Below are positions 1-15,000 of a DNA stretch of 64,000 bases, piece after piece (the first letter of the stretch is position 1; each line of letters starts with the position of its first letter). The notes beneath the pieces were generated by a model. It ran no database searches. It had not been told where the DNA came from and worked only from the letters and a program-made list of their open reading frames with translations. This DNA is from an uncultured Geobacteraceae bacterium (GTDB taxonomy: Bacteria > Desulfobacterota > Desulfuromonadia > Geobacterales > Pseudopelobacteraceae): NCBI GenBank assembly GCA_903876875.1, contig CAIRBT010000144.1, positions 1 through 64,000 of the forward strand, given 5' to 3'. Both the position numbers and the translations under genes were made by a program.

Positions 1-1
1 A

Positions 2-3000
2 ACCGTAGCGGTTGGCAAGGCAACGCCGACCATCACGACCCAGCCTTCGGCAAGCGGCATTAAATTTAGTCAACCGCTTTCCGCTTCGACCTTGAGCGGT
101 GGTGTTGCTTCAGTTCCTGGTTCTTTTACCTTTACCAATTCTGTCACGGTTCCCTCCGCAGTTGGTAGCTTCACTGCCGATTGGACGTTTACGCCAACCG
201 ACGCGACTAACTACACCACCGCAACCGGCACGGTAACCGTGGTAATTAGTAAGGCCACACCAAACGTTACGAAGCAGCCGACGGCAAGCGGTCTCAAATT
301 TGGCCAGTCGCTATCTTCCTCAATCCTGAGTGGTGGTACTGCTTCAGTTGCCGGTGTTTTTGCCTTTATCACTCCGACAACAACTCCACCGGTGATTGGT
401 AGTTTTAGTGCTGATTGGATATTTACACCGACCGATGTGGTCAACTATACCACTGTAACCGGCACGGTAAACGTAGATGTTGGCAAGACAACACCAAGTG
501 TTACAACACAGCCCTCAGCAAGCGGCATTACATTTGGTCAGGCACTTTCAGCCTCAACCTTGAGTGGCGGTGTTGCTTCGGTTCCCGGTGTTTTTGCCTT
601 TACCGTGGTGAACACGGTCCCATCCGTGATTGGCAATTTCAGTGCCGATTGGACATTTACTCCGACTGACGCTACCAACTATGCTGCGGTAACCGGCACG
701 GCAACTGTGGTGGTCAGCAAGGCGACGCCAAACATCACGACGCAACCCTCAGCAAGCGGTATTAAACTCGGTCAGTCACTGTCTTCCTCAACCCTGAGTG
801 GCGGAGTTGCTTCGGTGCCCGGTGCCTTTACCTTTGCCAATCCCGCTACGATTCCATCTGTTGTTGGTAACTTCAATGCGGATTGGAAATTTGCTCCGAC
901 CGATCTGGTTAACTATACAACCGTAACCGGTACGGTAACCGTGGTGGTCGGCAAGGCGACGCCAATCATCACAACGCAACCAGCTGCGAGCGGTATCAAA
1001 TATGGTCAGTCACTCTCATATTCAACCCTGAGTGGCGGTGTTGCTTCTGTTGCCGGTACTTTTGCTTTTTCGACTCCCGTCACGATTCCATCTGCACTTG
1101 GCAACTTCGCTGCCGATTGGACGTTTACCCCCACTGATATGACCAGCGATACCATCGTGACCGGCAGTGTGAACGTTTCGGTTGCCAAAGCACCGGTTAC
1201 GGTTGGCGGTTATACCGCGAGCAATAAAGCGTATGACGGCACAACGACTGCAACTCTTGGTGGTACTCCGGTTCTTACCGGTGTGATTCCGGGAGACAGT
1301 GCCAACGTATCTCTGAGTGGAACGGCCGTCGGTACCTTTGCGACCAGTACCGTCGGCACGGGAAAAACCGTCACCATCAGTGGTGTGATCCTTTCCGGCA
1401 GTGCCAGCGGCAACTATACTCTCACAAGCATCAATAGCCCGACGGCCGACATTATCAAGGCAACCGCAGCTATCACCTGGCCAACCGCTGCTTCCATCAC
1501 CTATGGTCAGACCCTTGCCTCGTCAATTCTGTCAGGCGGTTCAGCGAACGGCAGCTTTGCCTTCACCACACCGACGACCTTGCCTTCAGCCGGAACGGCG
1601 GTGCAGAGTGTTACCTTTACTCCAACAGACAGTAATTACAGCAGTGCGACCAACAGTATAAGTGTCTCTGTTGCTAAGGTCGTGGTCACGGTAAGCGGCT
1701 ACACAGCGAGCAACAAACCCTATGACGGCACTCCGGCAGCAGCCCTGAGCGGCACTCCGACTCTGAACGGTGTGATTTCCGGAGATCTCGGCAATGTGAC
1801 TCTGGGTGGCACAGCCGTCGGGCTCTTTAATTCAAGCGCCGTGGGTACCGGTAAAACTGTCACCATAACTGGCGTGATCCTTTCCGGCAGTGCCAGCAGC
1901 AACTATACTCTCGCAAGTATCAATAGCCCCATTGCAGACATAACTAAAGCAACAGCATTCGTTACCTGGCCGACCGCTTCGTCCCTCACCTATGGCCAGA
2001 CCCTGGCATCATCTGTGCTGTCGAACGGTTCCCCGAACGGTACCTTTGCCTTCACTGCTTCGGCGACATCCCCGTTAGTTGGGACCGCTCCTCAGGGAGT
2101 TACCTTTACTCCTACCGACAGCCTCAACTATAACAATGCAACCAGCAGCGTCAGCGTTACGGTTACCAAGGCACCGGTTACGGTAAGCGGCTATACGGCA
2201 AATAGCAAAACCTACGACGGCTTAACTTCCGTAACCCTTGGGGGTACTCCCGTACTGACTGGCGTGATTTCCAGTGATCTTGCAACTGTTACTCTGAGCG
2301 GTACAGCCGTTGGCGTCTTTGCCAGCAGCGCAGTCGGCACCGGTAAAGCCGTAACCGTAAGCGGCGTATCTCTTTCCGGCAGTGCCAGCAGTAACTATAT
2401 GTTGGTGAGTATCAACAGCCCCAGCGCTGACATTACCAAAGCAACGGCCTCCATCACCTGGCCGATAGCTTCATCCATAACCTATGGTCAGGCACTTGCT
2501 GCGTCGACCCTGTCTGGCGGTTCTCTGAACGGCACCTTCTCATTCACAACTCCAGCGACCTCGCCGTTAGTTGGCACAGCTCCGCAGAGTGTTACCTTTA
2601 CCCCATCGGACAACAACTACAGCAGCGCGGTTGGTACGGTAAATGTCACGGTTACCAAGGCACTGCCGAGCATCACAACACAGCCGATAGCAAACGGCAT
2701 CAATTTCGGTCAAAGCCTCTCTGTAGCATCTTTGAGTGGTGGTGTTGCCTCGGTTCCCGGCACCTTTGTTTTCACTGCTCCGGGTTTCACCCCGACATCG
2801 GTGGGTAATTACACTGCCGGTTGGACTTTTATCCCGGTTGAAACAGCCAACTACGCCACGGTAACCGGTACCGCAACTGTTTCGGTGGGCAAAGGGTCAG
2901 CTGAAATAGTCCTGTCCGGTTTGAATCCTACCTATGATGGCAAGGTGAAACCGGCGACAGTCACCACAACACCTGCGGCACTTTCTTACAGTGTCACTTA

Positions 3001-6000
3001 TAATGGCAGTACGACGATTCCGGTGAATGCGGGAACCTATGAGGTGGTTGCAACGGTTACCAGTGCCAATTACAGCGGGAGCACATCCGGCACAATGGTG
3101 ATCGGTAAGGCTTCTGCACTTATCAATCTGAACAGCACCAGCCTGAATCCTACCTATGATGGGGTGACCAAGGCGGTTGCCGTGACCACCGTACCGGCGG
3201 GACTCTCGTATAGCGTCATGTACGATGCCAGTACGATGGCACCGGTAAATGCCGGAACATACGCAGTTGCTGCGACAATTAGCGACCCGAATTATGCCGG
3301 AAGCAGTACCGGAAGTCTTGTGATTGGCAAGGCGGATGCTGCTATCAGTTTCACCGGTACCAGCTTGAACCAGATATTTGACGGTACGGCGAAAGCGGCA
3401 ATGGTGACAACGGTGCCGGGTGGTAAAGTCGTTTCACTCACGTACAATGGCGGTGCTACGGTTCCTGTCAATGCCGGTAGCTATGCTGTTGAGGCTGCTC
3501 TGAGCGATACCAATTACAAAGCAACTGCAACAGGTACCCTGGTCATCGCCAAGGCAACTCCGGTGATTTCCTGGATGACCCCCCGTGCGTTAATCGTTGG
3601 CAGCAGTTTGTCCGATGCACAGTTAAACGCTTCGGCAAATGTACCGGGGAACTTTGTGTACGATCCTCCTACCGGTACCCCTGTGGCTTCGGTGGGGAGC
3701 CAAACATTGAATGCCACTTTTACACCGGGTGATTCCGCAAACTACATCACAAATGTCAAGGCAAGTGTTACTCTCACGGTCAGTGACAAGATTGTTCCCG
3801 TCGTAACATGGGCTTCCCCCTCGGCGATTGTCTATGGGGCGGCACTTTCTCCGGCTCAATTGAATGCTTCAACGGCCGTTGCCGGCAGTTTTAGTTACAC
3901 CCCGGCAGCCGGTACGGTACTCAATGCCGGTATCCAGATGTTGAGCGCCACCTTTACACCAACCGATACGGTGACATATTCGTCGGTGACCGCCAGTGTC
4001 AGCATTACGGTCAATAAAGCTGCCGCGACGGTGACTTTTGCCAATGGCAGTTTGAGCCAGGTTTATTCGGGAGTGGCAAAGACGGTGTCGGTGCTTACGA
4101 GCCCGATGGATAAAGCCGTGGTAGTTACCTATAACGGCAGTACCGCTGTGCCGCTCAATGTAGGGACGTATGCCGTAGCTGCAAGCATAAACGATGCAAA
4201 TTTCAGTGGCAGTGTGACCGGTACTCTTGTTATCGATAAAGCTGCCCAGACGCTCTCTTTTGCTCCACCGGCGAGCAAAACCTATGGAGATGCCTCTGTG
4301 TATGTGGCGGCATCGTCTTCAGCAGGGGTGACGGCAAATGTTTCCCTCGTGAGTGGCCCGGCGGTATTGAACGGTGCGGTGTTGACGATCACCGGAGCCG
4401 GAGAAATCAAGCTTAAGGCGAGCCAGGCGGGAGATAGTAACTACCTGGCCGCGACGGATGCCGTTGCCAGTATCATTGTCGCACCAAAACCGCTGGTTAT
4501 TACGGCAAACAATGCGATACGTCCCTATGGTGCTGTCAACCCTGTGAATCCCGGTTTTACAGCACCGGCCCTTGTGGCGGGGGATCTGATTTCAGCTGTC
4601 AGCTATACCTACGCGGAGAGTGCCAATTCGAATGTGACTTCGAGCGTCGGCACAACCCATGCCATTACTCCGGCTAATGCGGTATTCAGCAGCGGCAGTG
4701 CGGCCAATTACGCTCTTACGTATAAACAGGGGAGCCTGACCATTGAGGGAACCGCCAGTCAAACGATCAGTTTTTCTGCCCCTTCGAGTAAAACCTATGG
4801 CGACGCACCAGTGACACTTACGGCGACGTCTTCTGCGGATCTTCCGGTGAGTTTTACCTTGGTGAGTGGCCCTGCCACCTTGAGCGGATCCACTCTTTCA
4901 TTTACCGGTGCGGGATCTGTTGTGGTAACGGCATCGCAGAGCGGCAGCATTAATGTTGCCGCTGCCGCCGATGTCACCCAGACCATTGTGGTTTCCCGTA
5001 AGCCACTTACCATACGTGCCAACAATGCAAGCCGCATCTACGGTGCAGCCAACCCGGTGAACACCGGTTTCACCGCACCTGACCTGGTCGCCGGTGATGT
5101 CATTTCCGGTGTGGTGCTCGCCTATGGGGCAAGTGCCACCGCCACTGCAAATGTTGCGACGACCCACGCGATCAGCATTACCCCGGGAACCGTCCAGTTT
5201 AGTACCGGTAAGAGCAGTAACTATATTATTGCCTATCAAGACGGCGTGTTAACAATTGCCGGACAGGCCAGCCAGTCAATTGCCTTTGCTGCCGTGCCGG
5301 TAAATAAAACGTATGGTGACGCACCGATTATTCTCAATGCGGTTGCGTCGTCCGGTCTGCCGATAGCTTATTCGGTGAAAGGTCCTGCCACTTTGACGGG
5401 AAATACGCTTGGTATTACCGGAGTAGGAGAGGTTGTGGTTACTGCCGCGCAGGCGGGTAATCTTAACTATGCTGCGGCAACGGAGTTCTCACAGACAATT
5501 AAAGTATCTCAAAAAGTGCTGTCAATTGTCGCCAACAATGGGAGTCGTGCCTATGGTGCGGTTAATCCCGCTAATCCCGGATTTTCCGCACCGGGGCTTG
5601 TTGTGGGTGACGCCATCTCGACGGTGGTTTATACCTATGGGGCAACAGCAACTCTGGAGGCAAACGCAGGGACAGAACACGCTATTTCAGTAAGTTCGGC
5701 CCAGTTCAGCTCAGGCAGTGCGGCCAATTATGCCATAACGTATATTGATGGGACTCTGACCATTTCAGGGGGGCTTGGTCAGGCGATCAGCTTCACTGCT
5801 CCGGCTCAAAAAGGCTATGGTGATGCACCAATCCTCTTAAGTGCGACGGCAACATCCAATCTTCCGGTCAGTTTTGCCATTGTGAGTGGGCCGGGGACTA
5901 TGTCAAACGGCACCAAACTTACCATAACCGGTGCCGGGAATATCGTGGTTAAGGCGACCCAATCGGGGAACACCAACTTTACCGCTGCCCCGGATGTTCA

Positions 6001-9000
6001 ACAGACCATAATCGTTTCACCACGGCCGATTGTTCTCACCCCCAACGGTACCAGTCGTGCCTATGGTGCTGCCAACCCGGAAAACCCCGGCTTTACTGTC
6101 AGCAATATGGTCACGGGAGACGCAATTTCATCTGTTTCATACAGCTATGCAGTAACCGCCACTACAGAGGCTGGTGTTGGCTCGACCCACATACTTTCCG
6201 TGGTGCCCGGCTCAGCACAATTCAGTGCCGGAAATGCAACTAATTACGTTGTTTCGTATGCCACCAGTCTCCTGACGATAGCCGGTAAGGCACGGCAGAC
6301 GATCAGTTTCTCTACGGCAGATTCTAAAAAATATGGTGATGAACCGATCGTCTTGAATGCAACGGCAACATCGGGTCTGCCGGTCAGTTTCGCATTGCTG
6401 AGCGGTCCTGCAACTGTGACAGATGGTACAACCCTCACCATAATCGGTGCCGGAACCATTGTGGTCAAGGCAACCCAGGCCGGCAATAGTAACTATACTG
6501 CGGCAACTGATGTGGCCCAGACGATCGTCGTTGCTCCAAAGCCACTCACCATAACGGCGAATAATGCCAGCCGTGCCTATGGCGTTGTTAATCCTGGCAA
6601 CCCCGGCTTTACCGCTCCCGGTCTGAAAACCGGAGACGTTATCTCGGCAGTTACCTATACGTATGCACCCACTGCCGGTTTGACGGCCACTGTGGGGACA
6701 TCACATGGGATCACCCCGAGTGCGGCACAATTTAAAGTCGGCACTGCCGGTAATTATGCCATTACCTACGCTGAAGGTACGTTGACCGTTTCTGAAACCG
6801 CCAGCCAGGCCATAAGTTTTGCCGCCCCGCTTGGTAAAACCTATGGCGATGCACCGTTCAGGTTGGCTGCCACCGCTACGTCCGGACTGCCGGTAAGCTT
6901 TGTGCTGGTGAACGGCCCGGCAACATTATCCGGTGCTACGCTCACGCTTACCGGTGCCGGGAATGTTGTTGTGAAGGCGGTACAGGAAGGTACCATCAAC
7001 TATTCCGCAGCCGCCGATGTTCTGCAGACCATACTGGTTTCACCGAAAGCTCTTACGGTTACGGCCAATAACTCAAGCCGTTCCTACGCCGCTGCCAATC
7101 CGGCCACTCCTGGCTTTACGGCTCCCGCACTGGTGGCAGGCGATATCATCTCCACCGTGGTTTATACCTATGCTTCAACGGCGACGGTGACTGCGGGCGT
7201 CGGTACGCAGCACGGAATTACCCCGAGTTCCGCACAATTCAGCTCCGGCAATGCCGGAAATTATGCCATTACCTACCTGGATGGCACCCTTACCATTGCA
7301 GGTACCGCTTCACAGACCATCAGTTTCACGGTGCCGGTTGCTAAAACCTATGGCGACGCTCCGATGGCTCTGAATGGTGTTGCCACCTCCAGCCTCCCGG
7401 TCGGGTTTGCGGTTGTCAGTGGTCCTGGCCGTATTACCGGTACTACCATGACCATTACCGGTGCCGGGACCATTCTGGTCAAGGCGATCCAGTCGGGAAA
7501 CAGCGACTATGCCGCCGCACCGGAAATCGTTCAGACTATAGTTGTGGCACCGAAAGCCCTGGCTATTTCTGCCAATAAGGCGAGTCGTGGCTATGCTGTC
7601 GCCAACCCGGTAAATCCGGGCTTTACCGCTCCTGATCTGGTGGCGGGTGATAGTATCTCAGGCGTTATCTATAGCTATCAGGCAACTGCCACCATGACGG
7701 CTGCTGTCGGTTTTGGCCCCCATACCATCACGCCAAGTGCGGCACAGTTCAGTGCCGGCAGTGCTGCAAACTATGTCATTACCTATAACGATGGCCTGCT
7801 TGTCATTGCCGGGAAAGCAAGCCAGACGATCAGTTTCGTCACTCCGGCGGGAAGATCATACGGCGATGCGCCGATTGCATTGTCTGCGTCGGCAACGTCC
7901 GGTCTGTCGACCGGCTTTGCCCTTGTGAGCGGACCGGCGACCCTGGTTGACTCAACCCTTACCATAACCGGTGCCGGAACCATTGTTGTCAAGGCCTCCC
8001 AGCAGGGGAATGAAAACTATGCGGCCGCCGCCGATGTTTCCGTTACCATCGTGGTTGCCCCCAAAGTATTAACCATTACGGCACATGACGTTAATCGTGC
8101 CTACGCCGTTGTCAACCCATCTAACCCGGGATTTACCGCCGCGACTCTTGTCGGTGGTGATACTATTGATAAAGTAACGTTCACCTATCAAGCAACAGCC
8201 GTTGCAGCGGCATCGGTCGGATCAACGCACAGCATTACCCCCAGTGCGGCACACTTTGCCACTGGCATTTCTACAAACTATGTCATAACCTATGTATCGG
8301 GAATATTGACTGTATCTGAAAAAGCACCCCAGACGATTGCCTTTGTTCCGCCGACCGGCAGAAGCTACGGCGATGCTTCGCTGACCTTGAGTGCTGGTGC
8401 CTCTTCAGCTCTGCCGGTCACGTTTACCCTGATTGAAGGGCCCGCGAGCCTGAGCGGTTCCCTTTTGACCATAAGCGGCGCCGGCACCATAAAAGTTGTG
8501 GCGTCCCAATCCGGTAACAACAATTATGCGCCGGCCACCGAGGTAACGGGTACCATCGTTGTGCAGCCGAAACCGCTTACCATTACCGCCAACAGTATCA
8601 GTCGAAGCTTTGGTGCCACGAACCCGACCAACCCCGGCTTTACCACGTCACCACTTGTGCCGGGTGATAACATAAGCAGTATCTCATATAGCTATCCGGC
8701 CGATACTTCCGGGAATGCCGGTACCAGCTACGGGATCACTCCGGGCAACGCCATCTTCTCTGTCGGTTCAGCAGCAAACTATACCATCACCTATGTTGCC
8801 GGTTCCCTGACGGTGGCGGGGGGGCAGAAACAGGTGATCACCTTTGCTCCGGTTACCAGCAGAGTGTACGGGGATGCTCCGCTTCAACTGGTCGCCACTG
8901 CCGACTCCGGTCTGCCGGTGAACATAACCTTGGTAAGCGGTCCCGCCACACTGGCCGGAAATGTGTTAACAGTCACCGGTGCCGGAACCATTAACCTGAA

Positions 9001-12000
9001 GGCTTCCCAGACGGGCGACACCAACTACTCTCCGGCTCTCGATGTGCCGGTCAGTATCACGGTCACTCCCCGCAAATTGTCGATTGTCGCAAACAACGGG
9101 AGCCGCTCCTATGGTGCTGCCAACCCGTTTGATCCCGGCTTCTCCGCACCCGGCCTGGCCTTTGGTGATAAAATCAGTGGTGTGACCTATGGCTACACGG
9201 CGACTGCGACCGCCCATGTTGATACCACATCACCGATTATTCCGGCAGCAGCCGTCTTCAGTGTCGGCAGTGCTAATAATTATGACATTACCTATGTGCC
9301 GGGAACATTAACTATCGTTGGAAAATCATCACAGACGATCACCTTTACCCCTCCGGCAACCAAGGTCTATGGCGACATTTCAACCCTGAAACTGAGCGCC
9401 ACCTCAACGTCTGGATTACCGGTGACCCTTGCCCGCATCAGCGGTCCGGCCACCCTTGAGGGGGATACACTGACCATAACCGGAGCAGGTGTCATCAATC
9501 TCAAGGCATTGCAGTCGGGGGATGGCGATAATCTTCCCGCCTCTGACATAACAGCGGCAATTACCATTGCTCCACGGCCGCTTGTGGTGACTGCGGATAC
9601 CAAATCACGGATCTACGGCGATACGGACACCCTGACCTACAAGATTACCAGCGGTTCGTTGGTTGGTACGGATGCCTTCAGCGGTGTGCTTACCCGTACC
9701 GTCGGTGAAAATGTCGGGAGCTATCAGATCCAGAAGGGGACGCTTACGGCGGGTGCCAACTATGCCCTGACGTTCTTACCGGCGAATCTGACGATTATCG
9801 CAAAAACTCTGGTCGTGACTGCCGATGCCAAAACAAAAGTGTATGGCGGGACAGATCCGCTACTCACCTACCATAACGACCCTCTTGTGGGTACGGACAT
9901 CCTTTCTGGAAAACTCGTGCGAGTGAGCGGAGAGTCCGTTGGTGCTTATGCAATTCAGCAGGGTTCGATCACTGCCGGATCCAACTATAGTATTTCCTTT
10001 GTCACTGCTAATGTGACGGTAACGGCACGGCCGCTGACCATTACCGCCAACAGTGCCAGTAGGGCGTATGGCGAAGCGGATCCTGCCAATCCCGGGTTCA
10101 CGGCACCTTCACTGGTTGCCGGTGATTCCATTGCCAGTGTCTCCTACGTCTTTAGCAGAATTACTCCCGATGGGGTCGGCAATCAGTACCCCATTACTCC
10201 GGCCGGGGCTGTCTTTAGTGTTGGCAATGCGAATAACTATGACATTACCTATGCACCGGGTACCATGACCGTTCCAGGGCAGAAAGCACAGAGCATTACC
10301 TTCGCTCCTCCGCTTACCATGGTGTATGGTGACGCACCCCTGGTTTTGAGTGCTTCGGCAGACTCTCCCCTGCCGGTCAGTTTTACCCTTGTGAGCGGGC
10401 CTGCCACACTGAGCGGCAGCACCCTGACCATAACCGGAGCCGGAACCGTAACGGTGAAAGCATCTCAGGCCGGTGACAGCAACTATGCGGCGGCTTCCGG
10501 TGTGACTGCGGTGATAACCGTTACCAAAGCTGCTCAGACAATCGGCACCATAAGCGGTTCCGCAACGCTCAACTATGGTGTGTCCACAACCCTCAGCGTG
10601 GTGGCTGCTCCGTCAGGCATCCCGATCACATTTACCACGTCCACTCCGACGGTTTGTACGGTTGCCGGTACTACTGTCAAGGCGGTCGGTGGCGGAATGT
10701 GTACCATTACCGCCGATCTGCCGGGGAATGCCAATTACACCGCTGCCCCCCCGGCAACAAAAAATATTACCGTAAGCACCATCGCCCCCACCGCTCCGGT
10801 TGTCAGGACTGTCACTGGCGGCAATGGTCGGGTCATCGTCACCTTAACAGCTCCGGTTTCTAATGGCGGCACTGCGGTTACCGGCTATACGGTGAAAAGT
10901 ATCCCTGCCGGTGGGGTTGATTATAATGCCGGTTCCACGTTGACAACCCACACCGTGACCGGCCTTACCAACGGTACGGCGTACACCTTTACGGTCACGG
11001 CGACTAATGCCAGTGGCACAAGTACCGATTCCGAACCATCGGCAGCGGTGACCCCGGTGACTGACCCTGATGCTCCAAAAGTTACCAAAGTAACGGCTGC
11101 AGCTGGTCAGGTCACTGTGGAATTTACGACGCCTGCCAATGGCGGCAGTCCTCTTACGCTCTATACGGTAACCTCGACACCGGGCAACAAGATTGCCACC
11201 GGCACCACCGGTCCGGTGGTGGTCACCGGATTGACCAACGGTACGGCCTACACGTTTACGGTGACGGCAGCGAGTGCCGTGGGCACCAGTCTTCCGTCAG
11301 CACCTTCCGCTTCGGTAACACCGGTAACCGTACCCGATGCACCACTGTCACTGTATGCAACGGGTAATAACGCTGAGGCCACGGTCACCTTTACGGTGCC
11401 TGTCTCCAATGGTGGCAGTCCGCTAACCGGATATACGGTGACGTCTAATCCGGTCGGCGGCATTGACCGTAACGCCAACAGTACCGCAACAGTTCACAAG
11501 ATAGGCAATTTGGTTAACGGTACATCCTACACCTTTACGGTTACGGCAAGTAACGCCGTGGGCACCAGTCAGCCGTCCAGCCAGTCCAGCAGCATTACGC
11601 CGACTGCCGATGTGCCGGGAGCACCGACAATCGGCACCGCAACCGGTGACAATGCCAGTGCGACGGTGAGCTTTACCGCACCGTCCAGCAATGGCGGCAG
11701 TGCCATCACCGGCTACACGGTGACTTCGATGCCGGGTAACATTTCCGCCACCGGTACCGCCAGTCCCATAATCGTAACCGGCCTTACCAACGGCACACCA
11801 TACACGTTTACCGTGACCGCAACGACTGTTGCCGGTACCAGTACCCCTTCGGCTGTTTCCAACAGTGTCACCCCTGCCACGGTTCCTGATGCTCCGTATG
11901 GAGTTACCACGACCGGCGGTAATGCCAGTGCCACCGTTTCATTCAAGGCACCGGTGGTCAATGGCGGCAGCCCGATCAGTAAATATGCCGTGACTTCAAC

Positions 12001-15000
12001 ACCTGGCGGGATAGTGAAGGAGGGTACCTCCAGTCCCATAATTGTCACCGGCCTTACCAACGGCATTACGTACAAATTTACCGTTGTCGCGGTAAATGCC
12101 AAGGGAGCAAGCCAGATGTCAACTGAATCCAACAGTGTGACGCCGGATGTCAACCCTGCCGCTCCAACCGGAGTGGTTGCCATCAAGGGGAACTCCAAAG
12201 CCACCGTGACCTTTACCGCCTCTGTATTGAACGGCGGCAGTGCAATTGCCGGTTATACGGTTGTTTCAAACCCTGCGGGGGGGTATGACACCAATGCAGC
12301 GACATCCCTGACCAGCCATGAAATAACCGGCTTGACCAACGGCACGGCGTACACTTTTACCGTCGTAGCCAGCAACGCCACCAAAACCAGTCTTCCTTCG
12401 GCGGCATCGAGCAGTGTGATGCCGTCAACGTTTGCCTCAGCACCGACGTCGGTGTCGGCACTGAAAGGTAATGCCAGCGCAACGATAAGCTTTTCAACGC
12501 CATCGTCCAATGGTGGTATCCCGATAACCGGCTACACCGTGACATCTACTCCCGGAAATTTCAGCGCGACCGGCACCTCCAGCCCGCTCTTTATTACCGG
12601 TCTGATCAACGGCACCTCCTATACGTTTACGGTTGCTGCCCTCAATGAAAATGGTGCCGGCACTCCATCTGCGGTATCCAACAGTGTGACTCCGCTGGCC
12701 AACGTGCCGGGTACTCCCGCCATCAGTTCGGTTATCGGAGGCAACTCCTTTGCCCAGGTGACTATTACCGCACCCCTTTCAAACGGTGGCAGCGACATAA
12801 CCGGTTATACGGTTTCATCTAACCCGCCGGGGGGTGTTGACAATGACGCCGGTGCAGCGGACGCCACCCACACGATTACCAACCTGGTCAACGGTACCCG
12901 CTACACCTTTACCGCGACCGCTGCCAACAGTGCTGGTACCGGTGCGTCATCGGGAGTTTCTGCGGTTGTTATTCCTGATGTGGTTCCCGGAGCTCCGACA
13001 ATTACCGCTGTTACCGTTGACAATGCCGCTGCAACGGTTGCTTTCTCTCCACCTGCAGACAGTGGCGGCACCCCGGTTACCTCCTATCTGGTGACCGCCG
13101 TTCAGGACAACAGTAAAACCGCATACGGCCCAACCAGTCCCATAACGGTCAAAGGTCTGACCAACGGCACGCAATATAGCTTTGTCGTTACTGCGATCAA
13201 TAGCAAGGGGGCGGGCGAGCCGTCGGCAAACTCAGATTCGGTCACACCAAAGGATACGACCGCCCCGCTTGTGGCACTGTTTGTTGCACCGGCATCTGTC
13301 GAGGCGCGGGATACGGACAGCAAAGTATCGATAGGGATTTCAATTTACGCACTTGATGAAGTCGGTGTCACCGGCTATCTGATTACTGAAACCGATGCCA
13401 CTCCCAAGGTTGATGACGGCTGGATTGCCAATACGCAACCGCAAAACTTCAGTATTAATGCAACGGTGGCTATTTCCGCAACACCGGGCATCCATACCCT
13501 GTTCGCTTGGGTCAGGGATGCTGCCGGTAACATCTCTGTGCCCTACAGTGCCCAGACGGTGGTAACCCCGGTGGATACCACCCCTCCGGTCATTATCTCC
13601 GGGCCGACGGTGACGTCCGTTCGTGATACGTTTGCCGTGGTTGAATGGCAGACGAATGAGTCTTCCAAAGGGGGAGTGAACTTCGGAGATACCTATCCGC
13701 TCACGACGTCACTACCGGAAAGTGACTACGTTATCAGTCACTCACAAACCATGAGCGGTCTGGAAGCTGATAAAACCTATTACGTTGAGGTCTTTGCTTC
13801 CGACCACACCGGTAATGGACCGACGTTAAGTAAAGTTGTCTCCTTCCGGACCAGTCCGTCACCGGATACGACCGCACCGTTTATCACCGAAGGGCCGACA
13901 GTCATTGGTATCGGTAATACGTCTGCAACGGTTCAGTGGCGTACCAACGAGCCGGCACGGGGCAATGTGTATTATGGCTCTGTGGCAACTCTCGGCAGTT
14001 CTGCTGAAGAGCCGGGGACAGATTTTACCACCATACACAGCGTCAAGCTCAGCGGCCTGACGGCGGAGACGGTGTACTACCTGAAGGTGACGGCCACCGA
14101 TAACGCAAAGATTCCCAATGGCCCCCGCGAAAGCACCATGGTTTCTTTCACGACGGTTGCCAATCCTGATACCACCCCGCCAAAGGTTGTTGAAGGACCA
14201 ATGGTGGTGAATATTTCCGATACCGGAGCTACGGTACTCTGGAAGACCGATGAACCTTCTACCAGCGAAGTCACCATAAGTAATGGTTCCAACTATGCCC
14301 TGGTTGCAGACAAGGCTCTGACGACCAGCCATACGGTGAATCTGAGCAGTTTGCAGGCGTTGACTCCGTACAACTATGCCGTTGCCTCATCGGACGGTTC
14401 AGGCAATATCACCCGGCTTGCCAACAGGACTTTTACCACCTTTGCCGAACCTGATATTACGCCACCGGTCATTCTTGAAGGGCCGATGGTAATTTCTGTG
14501 ACTGACAAATCTGCCGTTATCAACTGGGCAACCAACAAGCCGGCCGATAGCGTTATCCAATACGGAAAAACGGAAAGCCTTGACGGGGCGGAGAGTCGCA
14601 CCGAATTAATCCGGGCTCACAGTCTCTACCTGACCAATCTTGAGGCGGGAACGCTCTATTATTACCGGGTGCTTTCAACGGATACGTTTGGTAACGGCCC
14701 GACGGAAAGTAAAGTATTTACCTTTACCACCAATGATCGCCCGGTATACAAGCAGCCGGTAATAACCAAAGCACCGAGCATTATTTACTCAACGGATACC
14801 AGTCTCACCATCTATTGGGAAACGGATGACCCGTGTGATTCCGTCGTGTATTATGGTGCAAACGGAGTATTAAATAACCGTGTCGCCAACAGTGAAATGG
14901 TTACGAAACACCAGATAACTATTTCAAATTTAATCGCAGGAACCCAGTATTCCCTGTCGGTTTCATCGACCAACGCAAGCGGCAATACGATTGTTGCAGA

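Noticed and set aside
13859-14332. Long minus-strand open frame inside the giant gene
   Set aside because: It is a shadow of the repetitive plus-strand gene; the composition mirrors the repeats and no start signal or family was seen.
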